Numbered from the stretch's first letter, positions 22,999-32,871 are shown. The stretch: DNA of 64,000 nt from Actinomadura formosensis NBRC 14204 (GCF_001552155.1 NZ_BCQQ01000008.1:24692-88691), one strand, 5' to 3'. Program-made: numbers and translations. Notes: a model not told the origin generated them from the sequence alone.

Positions 22999-25212
22999 AT
23001 GAGTCTGGCGCTGTACCGCAAGTACCGGCCAGCGACGTTCGCCGAGTTGAAGGGGCAGGAGCACGTCGCGGAGCCGTTGCAGCAGGCACTGCGCAACGGC
23101 CGGATCAACCACGCGTACCTGTTCAGCGGTCCGCGCGGCTGCGGCAAGACGTCCAGCGCCCGCATCCTCGCCCGCTCGCTGAACTGCGAGCAGGGGCCGA
23201 CTCCCGACCCGTGCGGCAAGTGCGACTCGTGTGTCGCGCTCGGACCGTCCGGGACGGGGCACATCGACGTCATCGAGATCGACGCCGCCTCTCACGGTGG
23301 TGTCGACGATGCCCGCGACCTGCGGGAACGCGCCTTCTTCGCGCCGGTTGCGGCGCGCTTCAAGGTGTACATCATCGACGAGGCGCACATGGTGACCCGC
23401 GAGGGCTTCAACGCGCTGCTGAAGCTCGTCGAGGAGCCGCCGCCGCACCTGAAGTTCGTGTTCGCGACCACCGAGCCGGAGAAGGTCATCGGGACGATCC
23501 GGTCCCGGACCCACCACTACCCGTTCCGGCTGATCCCGCCGGGTGTGCTGCAGGAGCTCGTGGAGGAGATCCTGCGGAGCGAGAACGTCCCCTACGAGGC
23601 TTCCGCGCTGCCGCTGGCGGTGCGGGCGGGCGCGGGCTCCGCCCGTGACACGCTGTCGATCCTGGACCAGCTGCTCGCCGGGTCGGACGAGAAGGGCATC
23701 ACCTACGCGCGGGCCGTCTCGCTGCTCGGCTACACCGACTCCGCGCTGCTGGACGAGGTCATCGCCGCCTTCGCGGCCCGCGACGGTGCCGCCGTCTTCG
23801 CCGCGGTCGACCGGGTCGTGGAGAGCGGGCAGGACCCGCGCCGGTTCACCGCCGACCTGCTGGAGCGCGTCCGGGACCTGGTGATCCTGTCGAACGTCCC
23901 GGAGGCCGGCGGGACGGGGCTGCTGAACGTCCCGCCGGACGAACTGGAGGCGATGCGGCGCCAGGCGTCCTCGATGGGGCCGGGCGAACTGACCCGTGCC
24001 GCCGACCTGCTGCACACCGGCCTCACCGAGATGCGCGGCGCCACGTCCCCCCGGCTGCTGCTGGAACTGATCTGCGCCCGCATCCTGCTGCCGGCGGCCT
24101 ACGAGGACGAGGCGTCGATGTTCGCCCGCCTGGACCGCCTGGAACGCCAGGCCACCCAAGGCGGCTTCGCGAGCGTCCAGCCGCCGGCGGGCGGCATGGC
24201 CCCGGCTTTCGCCCCGCCTGCCCAAGCGGCACCGCCGCAGGCGCGGCAGGGCCCCGAAGGACGGGGACACAGCAGTTCCCAAACGGCCGGAGACCACTCC
24301 CCGCCCGCCCAGGGGGGCGGCCCCACTTCCAGTGTCAACCCCGGCCCCTCCGCGGCACCGCAAGAACAGAATTCTGTGGATAACCGCCGCGGCACACCTC
24401 GCGGCGGCTCTCCCCGGAACTCGTCCGGAACCGCGCCGGCCGGCCCGGGCGCGAGCCCGGTCGTCGTCCCGGGAACCAGCACCGCTGTCCCCAGCAGTAA
24501 CGGCCCCGGTGCGGTGGACCTTGCGGCTGTGCAGCAGTTCTGGCCGGACATCATTGAGGCGGTCAAGCGAAAGAGCATTGTTGCGTGGACGGCAATCATG
24601 TCGGGTGTACGGCCGGTTTCAATCGACGGTAAAATTCTGACCCTTTCCTTTGAGAACGAGGGGTATAGAAAGAACTTTGTCAATGGGAATCGTGACGTAG
24701 TCCTCTGCGGTGTACTCAAGGAGCGGATGGGCGTCGACTGGCGAATAGAAACTGTCGTCGGCGGTCCAGGCGGAGTAACCGGCGGACGTTCCTCGCACCA
24801 AGGTCCCGGAGGTGGCGAACGGCCAGGCGTCGGAAACGGGTCCGGCGGTGGCTTCGGCTCAGCATCGTCCCCGGGATTCGGCGGTAGGCGGGTCGTATCG
24901 GGCGGCTTCGGCAATGAGCCGGAGACGCAGGCGGGGCCGCCCTCGCCCCAGGCTGTTCGGCCGAGCACGCCACCGGATCCCATCCCGCGCCGGGCGAGGG
25001 GGGAGAACTCGGCGCGCCCATCGGATTCGGGCCTGCCGCCGGACGAGCCTCCCATGCCCCCTGGGCCCGCGCCGGTGGACGAGAGCGACGAGGTCGACCC
25101 GGAAAGCGACGCGGACGCGGACGGCACCGAGGCCGAGATGAACGGCATGGCCCTCATCCAGCGCGAACTCGGCGGCCAGGTCATCCGCGAGATCGACAAC
25201 TCGAACCCTTAG
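22999..25212 (+). CDS. dnaX: DNA polymerase III subunit gamma/tau
   Basis: Clamp-loader ATPase of 737 residues. Walker A is GPRGCGKTSSAR (about residues 39-50), the zinc Cys set is CEQGPTPDPCGKCDSC, Walker B and DExH appear as YIIDEAHMVT, and the sensor region as FATTEPEKVIGTIRSR. Domain III runs to about residue 375. Residues about 390-510 and 590-700 are Pro/Gly-rich linkers; between them WPDIIEAVKRKSIVAWTAIMSGVRPVSIDGKILTLSF is a tau-type C-terminal domain. Codon usage in the segment near 24500-24800 is visibly less GC-rich than the rest. GGAGG lies upstream of the ATG. Confidence 0.97.
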   Translation: MSLALYRKYRPATFAELKGQEHVAEPLQQALRNGRINHAYLFSGPRGCGKTSSARILARSLNCEQGPTPDPCGKCDSCVALGPSGTGHIDVIEIDAASHGGVDDARDLRERAFFAPVAARFKVYIIDEAHMVTREGFNALLKLVEEPPPHLKFVFATTEPEKVIGTIRSRTHHYPFRLIPPGVLQELVEEILRSENVPYEASALPLAVRAGAGSARDTLSILDQLLAGSDEKGITYARAVSLLGYTDSALLDEVIAAFAARDGAAVFAAVDRVVESGQDPRRFTADLLERVRDLVILSNVPEAGGTGLLNVPPDELEAMRRQASSMGPGELTRAADLLHTGLTEMRGATSPRLLLELICARILLPAAYEDEASMFARLDRLERQATQGGFASVQPPAGGMAPAFAPPAQAAPPQARQGPEGRGHSSSQTAGDHSPPAQGGGPTSSVNPGPSAAPQEQNSVDNRRGTPRGGSPRNSSGTAPAGPGASPVVVPGTSTAVPSSNGPGAVDLAAVQQFWPDIIEAVKRKSIVAWTAIMSGVRPVSIDGKILTLSFENEGYRKNFVNGNRDVVLCGVLKERMGVDWRIETVVGGPGGVTGGRSSHQGPGGGERPGVGNGSGGGFGSASSPGFGGRRVVSGGFGNEPETQAGPPSPQAVRPSTPPDPIPRRARGENSARPSDSGLPPDEPPMPPGPAPVDESDEVDPESDADADGTEAEMNGMALIQRELGGQVIREIDNSNP

Positions 25213-25258
25213 CCGCACCGGGTCCGGCGGCGCCGCCGCGCGGCGACACGGCTGTCCC

Positions 25259-25492
25259 TACCGCGTGTCGGGGAGCATGCGGTGTTTGAGCAGGCCCTCC
25301 ACCTGCTCCGCCGCCGCTTCGGTGTCGTGACAGGGCCCCAGGTAGCCGCGCCGCCCGCGCCGGGCGTCGTGGTATCCCCAACCCCCGCCCTGAACGGGCA
25401 GGGCGCTTACGGCGAGACCGGCGTGGTCGTGCGGGCCACCGGCGTAGACCCATGGGACGGGGCTCGCTGCGTCTTCGTCCGCCGTCCACTCA
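25259..25492 (-). pseudogene. Coding-like frame without a start codon (gene remnant?)
   Basis: A 77-codon open stretch ending in TAG with strongly GC-rich third positions and protein-like composition: it contains WTADEDAASPVPWVYAGG, GGGWGYHDARRGRRGYLGP and EQVEGLLKHRMLPDTR. No ATG, GTG or TTG start lies in frame at its 5' end, and upstream it merges with the antisense of nothing: it runs into the 3' end of the acetyltransferase gene on the same strand in another frame. I infer a truncated gene whose 5' part was lost. No family recognised. Confidence 0.35.
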
Positions 25493-26068
25493 CCCGCCCG
25501 TCTCTTTCGCCGTTGGAAGCGGATGGTGTGCGGTGAACTCCTCGGCGATGAGTCCCATCAAGATCATGTCGTGGTGGCGACCGGCGAAGTACTCGTGGTC
25601 GCGCAGGCGTCCTTCGGTGACGAAGCCGAGCTTGTGGTGGAGCGCGATCGAGGGCTCGTTGAAGGCGTAGATCCCGACTTCGCACTTGTGGTAGCGGCGT
25701 TCCCCGAACATGAAGGTGAGCAGCATCAAGATGGCTTCGCTGGCGTATCCGCGGCGCTGATACCGGTGGCCGATCGAGATGCCGTAGCCGAAGCGTCCTG
25801 CTCTGGGATCGGCATTGCCGGTGTTCAGGGTGCCGACCAGGACACCGTCCTGCGCAGCCGCGATGGCCAGCCGGAAGTTGTCGCCATCGGGTCCGCGGGA
25901 CGCTTCTTCCAGGGCCCAGCGGCGGTAGCCCTTGTCCGACCGTGGCGGATGCAGCATGTCACCGCTGCGCATATCCGCGGAGTGCTCGTCGAATTCCTTG
26001 AAGGCCTGCCAGTCCCCGGGCTCGATCCCTCGCAGCCGCACCCGTGCGCCGACCCAGATAGAGGTCAT
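25490..26068 (-). CDS. GNAT-family N-acetyltransferase (RimJ/RimL-like)
   Basis: A 192-residue acetyltransferase of the RimJ/RimL class: RVRLRGIEPGDWQAFKEFDEH at the start, the acetyl-CoA pyrophosphate loop IGHRYQRRGYASEAI near residue 100, and the late YAFNEPSIALHHKLGFVTEGRLRDHEYFAGRHHDMILMGL. Acceptor unknown. It is inserted, in reverse orientation, between dnaX and ybaB, which in related genomes usually sit close together. Confidence 0.9.
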   Translation of the reverse strand: MTSIWVGARVRLRGIEPGDWQAFKEFDEHSADMRSGDMLHPPRSDKGYRRWALEEASRGPDGDNFRLAIAAAQDGVLVGTLNTGNADPRAGRFGYGISIGHRYQRRGYASEAILMLLTFMFGERRYHKCEVGIYAFNEPSIALHHKLGFVTEGRLRDHEYFAGRHHDMILMGLIAEEFTAHHPLPTAKETGG

Positions 26069-26304
26069 GGAGGTCAGCGAAGCAGGTGGGACACACCGGC
26101 GGCAAACGATCGACTTTGCGGTGGCTGAGCGCGGGGGCTCGTCCGGTTCAGGGGTTTTGACCGGGGCCGGCGTGGAAGCACCGGCGCCGTGATGGGCGTA
26201 CTTACCGTGTCCTGGTGGAAACCCGTAGGCTCGGGGGACGGACGTCCGGTGGCTGGCGGAGCGCCAGGGAGAAGGCCCTCGGGGGCCGGAAGAGGGAGTG
26301 CACC

Positions 26305-26685
26305 GTGGAACCCGGTGGTCAGTTGAACATGCAGGAACTGCTGCAGCAGGCGCAGGCCATGCAGCAGCAGCTTTTCAACGCGCAGCGTGAGCTCGCGGAG
26401 GCCGAGGTGAAGGGGACCGCCGGCGGCGGGCTCGTCACCGCGACGGTCAACGGGCAGGGCGAGGTCACGGGGCTGTCGATCGACCCGAAGGCCATCGACG
26501 CCGACGACCCGGCCGACACGGCGGAGACCATCGCCGATCTCGTCCTGGCCGCGATCCGGGACGCCGCGCGCGAGGTGCAGGAGCTTCAGCAGGAGAAGAT
26601 GGGGCCGCTCGCCCAGGGGCTCGGCGGTGGAGGCGGCGGCATCCCCGGCGGCTTCCCCGGGCTCGGCGGCGGCCAGGGCGCCTGA
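26305..26685 (+). CDS. YbaB/EbfC-family nucleoid-associated protein
   Basis: A 126-residue DNA-binding dimer of the YbaB family, typically located between dnaX and recR. The core [58 protein letters not shown] is canonical; the tail is Gly-rich ([19 protein letters not shown]). The GTG at 26305 follows AGAGGGAG with good spacing; an ATG nine codons inside is an alternative. It lies 28 bp before recR. Confidence 0.93.
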   Translation: MEPGGQLNMQELLQQAQAMQQQLFNAQRELAEAEVKGTAGGGLVTATVNGQGEVTGLSIDPKAIDADDPADTAETIADLVLAAIRDAAREVQELQQEKMGPLAQGLGGGGGGIPGGFPGLGGGQGA

Positions 26686-26713
26686 GCGCGGGCGACGAGG
26701 AAAGGAGGGTCCG

Positions 26714-27313
26714 TTGTACGAAGGGGTGGTCCAGAACCTCATCGACGAGCTGGGCAGGCTGCCCGGAGTCGGCCCCAAGAGCGCGCAGCGGATCGCCTTC
26801 CACCTGCTCGCCGCCGATCCGGCCGACGTCGAACGGCTCGGGAAGGCGCTCAAGGAGGTCAAGGACAAGGTCCGCTTCTGCAAGACGTGCGGCAACGTCG
26901 CGGAAGAAGAGGAGTGCCGGATCTGCCGGGACGCCCGCCGTGACCCGCACATCATCTGTGTCGTGGAGGAATCCAAGGACGTCGTCGCGATCGAGAAGAC
27001 CCGCGAATTCCGCGGCCGCTACCACGTCCTCGGGGGCGCGATCAGCCCGATCGAGGGCGTCGGCCCGGACGATCTGCGCATCCGCGAGCTGATGCAGCGG
27101 CTCGCGGACGGGGCGGTGACCGAGCTGATCCTCGCCACCGACCCCAACCTGGAGGGCGAGGCGACGGCGACGTACCTCGCCCGGCTCGTCAAACCGATGG
27201 GCCTCACCGTCACCCGTCTGGCCAGCGGCCTGCCGGTGGGTGGCGACCTCGAATACGCAGACGAGGTGACGCTGGGCCGCGCATTCGAAGGACGGAGGCT
27301 GCTCGATGTCTGA
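26714..27313 (+). CDS. recR: Recombination mediator protein RecR
   Basis: Works with RecO/RecF to load RecA at gaps. The 199-residue protein begins with TTG at 26714 after a strong AAAGGAGG site. It shows the helix-hairpin-helix [20 protein letters not shown], the C4 zinc finger [16 protein letters not shown], the Toprim domain ([16 protein letters not shown] .. [18 protein letters not shown]) and the C-terminal [22 protein letters not shown]. Its last 8 bp overlap the DUF5063 gene. Confidence 0.97.
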   Translation: MYEGVVQNLIDELGRLPGVGPKSAQRIAFHLLAADPADVERLGKALKEVKDKVRFCKTCGNVAEEEECRICRDARRDPHIICVVEESKDVVAIEKTREFRGRYHVLGGAISPIEGVGPDDLRIRELMQRLADGAVTELILATDPNLEGEATATYLARLVKPMGLTVTRLASGLPVGGDLEYADEVTLGRAFEGRRLLDV

Positions 27314-27851
27314 CACCAACAGCCCGCAGGACTGGAACGCCCTCGCAGAACGCGTGGCGTGCCACGTCGACAACTACCTGAACGGACTGGAGGCGGTCGC
27401 CCGCGGCGACGGCGGCAAGCACACGATCCCGCTGCTCCTCCTCGAAGTGTCGCAGGTCATCCTGGCCGGCGCGCAGCTCGGTGCCAGCGCCGACGTGATC
27501 CTCCCCGACAACTGGGAGCCGGAGGTCGGGGACGACCCCGACCTCGACTCCATCCGGCAGGGCCTCGCCGAGCGTCTCGAAGCCCTGGACGAGTACGCCG
27601 AGGTCTTCGACCCCTACAAGGACTCCGAGGTCACGTCCTACCGCCTGTCGGACGACCTGGTCGATGTCGCCAGTGACCTCGTCCACGGGCTGCGTCACTA
27701 CAACCAGGACCGCCCCCTTGAGGCCCTCTGGTGGTGGCAGTACTCCTACTTCAACCACTGGGGCAACCACGCCGGGGCGGCGCTTCGCGCCCTGCACGCC
27801 TTCGTCGCCAACGCCCGCCTGGACGTCGCCCCCCAGGCCGCGAGGGCCTAG
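27306..27851 (+). CDS. DUF5063 domain protein
   Basis: A 181-residue acidic helical protein of the DUF5063 type, commonly found next to recR in actinobacteria. Trp/Tyr-rich segments [32 protein letters not shown] and [26 protein letters not shown] are characteristic. Function unknown; the 8 bp overlap with recR suggests co-regulation with recombination functions. Confidence 0.85.
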   Translation: MSDTNSPQDWNALAERVACHVDNYLNGLEAVARGDGGKHTIPLLLLEVSQVILAGAQLGASADVILPDNWEPEVGDDPDLDSIRQGLAERLEALDEYAEVFDPYKDSEVTSYRLSDDLVDVASDLVHGLRHYNQDRPLEALWWWQYSYFNHWGNHAGAALRALHAFVANARLDVAPQAARA

Positions 27852-27872
27852 CGAACGGGCTTGACCCGTTCG
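27852..27872 (+). terminator. Hairpin after the dnaX-recR-DUF5063 cluster
   Basis: A perfect 8 bp stem, CGAACGGG pairing with CCCGTTCG around the loop CTTGA, begins at the stop codon of the DUF5063 gene. It separates this cluster from the convergent gene ending at 27932. No U run. Confidence 0.65.
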
Positions 27873-27931
27873 TCACCGTCCCGGCGCACGACTCCGCGTC
27901 GCCGGGGAGCCCCGGCTCCGCGGACTCGGGT

Positions 27932-28498
27932 TCATTCGTCCGGCGTGCCGGGAGTCACCGTGGCGTCCAGGGCCCATGCGATCAGCTCGGCCGCCTTCTC
28001 GGCGTCCGGCCCGATCTGCCCGCCGTCCCCGGAACCCCACGCGTACTGCTCAAGGTCGGCGTCCCAGACGACGGTCGCCGTCTGCCCCCGGTATCCGACG
28101 TGCAGCGCGTCGCCGTCCGGGCGGGCCGCGGACATCTGCGGGGCACGGCGCCGCAGCGTCGCGTACAGGGAGTCCAGCGGTCCCCTGCGCACCCGCGGCA
28201 GCTCATCGAACGCGGCCATCAACTCTCCCATCAGCTCGGTCACCACGGCGCATGCCCCGGCCGGGTCATGGCAGGGGACGCAACGGGTCCCCGATGGACG
28301 CCACGAACCGGGGCACCCGCCCCCTGCTTTTACGTAGACGCCTTGCCTCACCGCCGGGTGGTCCGCCGAGCAGATCTCCAGCACCGCCTGCGGTGTCCCA
28401 TACCGGCCGCGGCACCCCACCCCGGCCGCCACCAGCACATCGGCGAATCGCGCGAGAGCCACCGGGACGCGCGGGGCTGCCCGCGATGACAACGCCAA
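27932..28498 (-). CDS. Hypothetical protein
   Basis: Up to 188 residues from a TTG at 28498; a GTG 12 codons later is an equally likely start. I do not recognise the family. It contains CSADHPAVRQGVYVKAGGGCPGSWRPSGTRCVPCHDP, with several Cys that could bind metal or form disulfides, then a helical part (VVTELMGELMAAFDELP) and a beta-rich end (DALHVGYRGQTATVVWDADLEQYAWG). Third-position GC supports coding. No partner gene suggests a role. Confidence 0.62.
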   Translation of the reverse strand: MALSSRAAPRVPVALARFADVLVAAGVGCRGRYGTPQAVLEICSADHPAVRQGVYVKAGGGCPGSWRPSGTRCVPCHDPAGACAVVTELMGELMAAFDELPRVRRGPLDSLYATLRRRAPQMSAARPDGDALHVGYRGQTATVVWDADLEQYAWGSGDGGQIGPDAEKAAELIAWALDATVTPGTPDE

Positions 28499-28645
28499 CG
28501 AACCCGCAGGCCCACAGAAAAGGCGAGCACCGATCCGAGATGATCTAGATGTACTGCCCGAGGGGTGGTGATGTGGCTGGCGGGGGTTGTCCGCCCAGGG
28601 CTAATTCGATTGCCAAGGGGGGAGGGTGGGGCGGAGCATGCGGGG

Positions 28646-29491
28646 GTGCGGTATTCGATCAATATTCCGAATTTCGGGGACTTCGCGGACCCGCGGACGG
28701 TGGCGCGGGTCGCGGTGGCGGCCGAGGAGGCCGGATGGGACGGGGTGTTCGTCTGGGATCACGTCGTCCATGCGAAGCGGAGCCGCAAGACGTTCGGTGA
28801 TCCGTGGATGCTGCTGACGGCGGCGGCCCTGGCGACCAGCCGGATCAAGCTCGGCACCCTGGTCACGCCGGTGGCGCGGCGGCGGCCGCAGCAGCTGGCG
28901 CGGCAGGTCGCCACCCTGGACGTCCTCAGCGGCGGGCGGGTGATCTTCGGCGCGGGGCTCGGCGGGCCGATCGAGGACGAGTACGGGGCCTTCGGTGAGC
29001 CGACCGACCCGGTCCTGCTGGCCGAGCGCCTGGACGAGGGGCTCGACCTGCTCGCACGCTACTGGACCGGGGAGCCGGTGACCCATCACGGGCGCCACTA
29101 CCAGGCGGAGGACGTGGCGTTGCTGCCCGCGACGGTGCAGCGTCCCCGCCCTCCGGTGTGGATCGCGGGGTTCTGGCCGAACCGGCGGCCGATGCGCAGG
29201 GCCGCGCGCTGGGACGGCGCCGTCCCGCTGTTCGGGCCGGGTTCGCATGGACGTGCCCCGTCCAAGGAGGACGTTCAGGAGCTGGTCGCCTACATTCGCG
29301 GGCAGCGGGAGGAAGGGCCTTTCGAGATCGTCGTGGGCGGGGTCAGCCCCGCCGACGCCCGCGACCTGGTCGGCCCGCTCATGGACGCCGGCGCCACCTG
29401 GTGGGACGAGCGCCGGCTCATCGGCACCGAGGACAACGAGCGCCTCGACCCGGTGCTGCGCCGCATCGAGCAGGGCCCGCCGAACCTGTAG
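28646..29491 (+). CDS. LLM-class flavin/F420-dependent oxidoreductase
   Basis: A 281-residue luciferase-like TIM-barrel oxidoreductase, probably F420-dependent in this background. Recognisable parts: YSINIPNFGDFADPRTVARVAVAAEEAGWDGVFVWDHV, IKLGTLVTPVARRRPQQLARQVATLDVLSGGRVIFGAGLG and LDEGLDLLARYWTGEPVTHHGRHY. The GTG at 28646 begins the family N-terminus; the upstream 27 codons look non-coding. Substrate unknown. Confidence 0.9.
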   Translation: MRYSINIPNFGDFADPRTVARVAVAAEEAGWDGVFVWDHVVHAKRSRKTFGDPWMLLTAAALATSRIKLGTLVTPVARRRPQQLARQVATLDVLSGGRVIFGAGLGGPIEDEYGAFGEPTDPVLLAERLDEGLDLLARYWTGEPVTHHGRHYQAEDVALLPATVQRPRPPVWIAGFWPNRRPMRRAARWDGAVPLFGPGSHGRAPSKEDVQELVAYIRGQREEGPFEIVVGGVSPADARDLVGPLMDAGATWWDERRLIGTEDNERLDPVLRRIEQGPPNL

Positions 29492-29590
29492 GGCTCCAAC
29501 CTTGGTAGTTACCTGGTCGTGATCCATGGCGCCGGGCTCTGTAGACTCGTCGTCCGGAACGTCTGACCCCGATCCGAGGAGCGCCCACTC

Positions 29591-30865
29591 GTGGCTCTTG
29601 TCGTGCAGAAGTACGGTGGCTCCTCCGTCGCCGACGCCGAAGGCGTCAAGCGGGTCGCCCAGCGCATCGTCGCAACGAAGAAGGCGGGCAACGACGTGGT
29701 CGTCGTCGTGTCCGCGATGGGCGACACGACGGATGATCTCATCGATATGGCCAAGCAGGTGAGTCCCCTGCCGCCGGGCCGTGAGCTGGACATGCTGCTC
29801 ACCGCGGGCGAGCGGATCTCCATGGCGCTGCTGGCCATGGCCATCGCGAACCTGGGCCATGAGGCCCGCTCGTTCACCGGCTCCCAGGCCGGTGTGATCA
29901 CCGACGGCTCGCATGGGAAAGCGAAGATCATCGATGTGACGCCGGGCCGGATCCGGACCGCGCTGGACGAGGGCTCGATCTGCATCGTGGCCGGGTTCCA
30001 GGGCGTCTCGCAGGGCACCAAGGACATCACCACGCTCGGCCGCGGCGGGTCTGACACCACCGCGGTCGCGCTGGCCGCCGCGCTGGCCGCCGACGTCTGC
30101 GAGATCTACTCCGACGTCGACGGGGTCTTCACCGCCGACCCGCGCATCGTGCCCCCCGCCCGCAAGATCCCGAAGATCTCCTACGAGGAGATGCTGGAGA
30201 TGGCGGCGAGCGGCGCGAAGATCCTGCATCTGCGCTGCGTGGAGTACGCGCGCCGCTACAACATTCCGATCCATGTGCGGTCCTCGTTCAGTCAGAAGGA
30301 GGGCACGTGGGTCGTCGACAGCAGCGAGATCGAAGGACAGGACATGGAGCAGGCGATCATCTCCGGGGTCGCGCACGACCGGAGCGAGGCCAAGATCACC
30401 GTGGTGGGAGTGCCGGACAAGGTCGGTGAGGCCGCCGCGATCTTCTCCGCGCTGTCCGACGCCGAGATCAACATCGACATGATCGTGCAGAACGTGTCGG
30501 CGGCGTCCACCGGGCGGACCGACATCTCGTTCACGCTGCCGGCCACCGACGGGCAGACCGCGCTGACCGCGCTGAACAAGCTGAAGGAGCGGATCGGGTT
30601 CGAGTCGCTCCGCTACGACGACCGGATCGGCAAGGTGTCGCTGATCGGCGCCGGGATGCGCTCGCACCCCGGGGTGACGGCCGCGCTGTTCGGCGCGATC
30701 GCCGAGGCCGGGGTCAACATCGAGATGATCTCCACCTCGGAGATCCGGATCTCGGTGGTCGTCGACCAGGACGACATCGACACCGCGGTCGCCGCCGCGC
30801 ACCACGCGTTCGACCTGGACGCCGAGCAGGTCGAGGCCGTCGTCTACGGGGGCACCGGCCGCTGA
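29591..30865 (+). CDS. lysC: Aspartate kinase
   Basis: Catalyses ATP-dependent phosphorylation of aspartate, the first step to lysine, threonine, methionine and diaminopimelate. The 424-residue protein has [17 protein letters not shown] (substrate and ATP site), [37 protein letters not shown], and two C-terminal ACT domains (about residues 265-335 and 345-415) with [21 protein letters not shown] and [22 protein letters not shown] start after GAGGAG. As in other actinobacteria a shorter beta subunit could be made from an internal start. asd follows after a hairpin. Confidence 0.97.
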   Translation: MALVVQKYGGSSVADAEGVKRVAQRIVATKKAGNDVVVVVSAMGDTTDDLIDMAKQVSPLPPGRELDMLLTAGERISMALLAMAIANLGHEARSFTGSQAGVITDGSHGKAKIIDVTPGRIRTALDEGSICIVAGFQGVSQGTKDITTLGRGGSDTTAVALAAALAADVCEIYSDVDGVFTADPRIVPPARKIPKISYEEMLEMAASGAKILHLRCVEYARRYNIPIHVRSSFSQKEGTWVVDSSEIEGQDMEQAIISGVAHDRSEAKITVVGVPDKVGEAAAIFSALSDAEINIDMIVQNVSAASTGRTDISFTLPATDGQTALTALNKLKERIGFESLRYDDRIGKVSLIGAGMRSHPGVTAALFGAIAEAGVNIEMISTSEIRISVVVDQDDIDTAVAAAHHAFDLDAEQVEAVVYGGTGR

Positions 30866-30875
30866 CGCCGCCGCG

Positions 30876-30918
30876 GGCCGCGCGGGCACGGGACGGCGAC
30901 GCTCCCGCCCGCGCGGCC
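30876..30918 (+). terminator. Hairpin terminator between lysC and asd
   Basis: A perfect 12 bp inverted repeat, GGCCGCGCGGGC (30876-30887) with GCCCGCGCGGCC (30907-30918), followed by TTTC, starts ten bases after the lysC stop. It could attenuate read-through from lysC into asd. Confidence 0.75.
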
Positions 30919-30981
30919 TTTCGCGTCCGCGGCGCTCCCCCCGTCCGGGAACCGCGTGCGGGCCGCGGTAGTTCTGATGGT

Positions 30982-32058
30982 GTGAGTGCGACGACGGGCC
31001 CTGCATCCGGGCTGCCGACCCTCGCGGTCGTCGGCGCCACCGGGGCGGTCGGGGCGGTGATGCTCGACCTGCTGTCCATCCGCCGGGACGTGTACGGGGA
31101 GATCCGCCTCATCGGCTCGGAGCGCTCCGCCGGGCGGACGCTCCGGGTCCGCGGCGAGCGGGCGGAGGCGGTGGCGCTCGCACCGGAGGTCTTCGAGGAC
31201 GCCGACATCGCGGTGTTCGCCGTGCCGGACGAGGTCGCCGCCGCATGGGCCCCGGTCGCGGTGGAGCACGGCGCCGTCGCGGTCGACGGGTCCCGCGCGT
31301 TCCGGGCCGCCCCGGACGTCCCGCTCGTCGTCCCCGAGGTGAACCCCGAACGGGTGCGGGACCGTCCGCGCGGCATCGTCGCGGGCCCCGGATGCACGAC
31401 GCTCTCGATGATCGTGGCGATCGGCGCGCTGCACGCCCGGTACGGGCTGCGTGAACTGGTCGTCGCGTCCTACCAGGCGGCGTCCGGGGCGGGGCGGCAC
31501 GGCATCGACACCCTGCACGCGCAACTGGAGAAGGTCGGCGGGGACCGGGCGCTCGGCAACCGCGCGGGCGACATCCGCGGCGTCGTCGGCGACCTCGGCC
31601 CGTTCCCGGCGCCGCTGGCGTTGAACGTCGTGCCGTGGACGGGGACGCACGCGGACGGCGGCTGGACGTCCGACGAGGTCGGCATCCGGGACGAGATCCG
31701 CAAGGTCCTGGGCCTGCCCGAGCTGCGGGTGTCGGCGACCTGCGTCCGGGTGCCGGTGATCACCGGGCATTCGATGGCCGTGCACGCGGTGTTCGAGGAG
31801 CGCGTCCACCAGCGGGACGCGCAGGAGATCCTCGCCCGCTCGCCCGGTGTCGTGCTGTGCGACAGCCCGGAGACGCACGAGTTCCCGACCCCGTCCGACG
31901 TCGCGGGCACCGACCCGACCTGGGCCGGCCGTGTCCGCCGCTCACTGGACGACCCGTGCGCCCTGGAGCTGTTCCTGTCCGGCGACAACCTCCGCAAGGG
32001 CGCCGCCTTGAACACCGCCCAGATAGCCGAACTCCTCGCCGCCGAACGAACCGGCTGA
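30982..32058 (+). CDS. asd: Aspartate-semialdehyde dehydrogenase
   Basis: Reduces aspartyl phosphate to the semialdehyde with NADPH. The 358-residue protein has the cofactor loop VVGATGAVGAVMLDLL, the catalytic Cys in VAGPGCTTLSMIVAIGALH, SYQAASGAGRHGIDTLHAQ, and the catalytic-His region ATCVRVPVITGHSMAVHAVFEE. It starts at GTG 30982. Located one gene after lysC, as is usual, but separated by 116 bp containing a terminator-like hairpin. Confidence 0.96.
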   Translation: MSATTGPASGLPTLAVVGATGAVGAVMLDLLSIRRDVYGEIRLIGSERSAGRTLRVRGERAEAVALAPEVFEDADIAVFAVPDEVAAAWAPVAVEHGAVAVDGSRAFRAAPDVPLVVPEVNPERVRDRPRGIVAGPGCTTLSMIVAIGALHARYGLRELVVASYQAASGAGRHGIDTLHAQLEKVGGDRALGNRAGDIRGVVGDLGPFPAPLALNVVPWTGTHADGGWTSDEVGIRDEIRKVLGLPELRVSATCVRVPVITGHSMAVHAVFEERVHQRDAQEILARSPGVVLCDSPETHEFPTPSDVAGTDPTWAGRVRRSLDDPCALELFLSGDNLRKGAALNTAQIAELLAAERTG

Positions 32059-32131
32059 TCACGCGGGGTCGCGCCGGAGGGCGGTTCATGCCATGAGCAG
32101 GACGTCGCACACGGGCTTTAGGGTGGCATGC

Positions 32132-32800
32132 GTGACCGAGACGAAGGCCGGCAAGTCCGAGCAGACGCGGGCCGTGATCGTCGAGACGGCGCTGCGCCTG
32201 TTCCGGGAGCGCGGATACGAGGCGACGACGATGCGGGCGATCGCCAAGGAGGCGGGCGTCTCGGTCGGCAACGCCTACTACTACTTCGGGTCCAAGGAAG
32301 AGCTGATCCAGGCCTATTACGACGAGTTGCAGGACGAGCACGTCGCCGCGTGCCGGGCCGTCCTCGACACCGAGACGGAGTTCGCGGCCCGGCTGCGGGG
32401 CGTCCTGAAGGCCCGGGTCGACACGATGGTCCCGTATCACGAGTTCGCCGGGAAGTTCTTCAAGTTCGCCGCCGAGCCGACCAGCCCGCTCAACCCGTTC
32501 AGCGCCGAGTCCGGCCCGGCCCGCGAGTCGGCGGTCGCGATCTACCGCGAGGTCGTGGAGGGTTCCGACCTGAAGATCGACGGCGAGTTCCGCGCCGAAC
32601 TGCCCGAACTGCTGTGGATCTACTCGATGGGCGTCGTCCTGTACTGGGTCCACGACAGCTCGCCGGGCTGCCGGAAGACCTACCTGCTGGTCGAGCGGAC
32701 GGTCCCGCTCGTCAACCGCATGGTGGCGATGTCGCGCCTGCCGGGCTTCAAGTCGGTGACCCGCGAGCTGGTGGGGATCATCCGCGAGGTCCGCGCCTGA
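32132..32800 (+). CDS. TetR/AcrR-family regulator
   Basis: A 222-residue repressor. The N-terminal helix-turn-helix (about residues 8-55) is RAVIVETALRLFRERGYEATTMRAIAKEAGVSVGNAYYYFGSKEELIQAYY; the C-terminal ligand domain is helical. I prefer the GTG at 32132 to the ATG at 32093 because AGGGTGG precedes it and the extra residues are not family-like. Target genes are not evident; it converges with the S9 peptidase. Confidence 0.88.
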   Translation: MTETKAGKSEQTRAVIVETALRLFRERGYEATTMRAIAKEAGVSVGNAYYYFGSKEELIQAYYDELQDEHVAACRAVLDTETEFAARLRGVLKARVDTMVPYHEFAGKFFKFAAEPTSPLNPFSAESGPARESAVAIYREVVEGSDLKIDGEFRAELPELLWIYSMGVVLYWVHDSSPGCRKTYLLVERTVPLVNRMVAMSRLPGFKSVTRELVGIIREVRA

Positions 32801-32834
32801 CGGGTGCGCACGCCCCGACAGGGGGCGATCTTGG

Positions 32835-32871
32835 GAACCCCGGGGACGGGCGTCCGCCCCCGGGGGAGTTC
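32835..32871. terminator. Hairpin between convergent TetR and S9 peptidase genes
   Basis: GAAC-CCCGGGG and CCCCGGGG-GA-GTTC form an interrupted stem of about 12 pairs with a two-base bulge around a roughly 12-base loop. Its position between converging stops suggests a bidirectional terminator; the last bases touch the peptidase stop codon. Confidence 0.45.

Noticed and set aside
28601..31006. 801-codon minus-strand frame opposite the LLM oxidoreductase and lysC
   Set aside because: It spans two confidently identified plus-strand genes and reads as His/Arg/Asp-rich shadow sequence.
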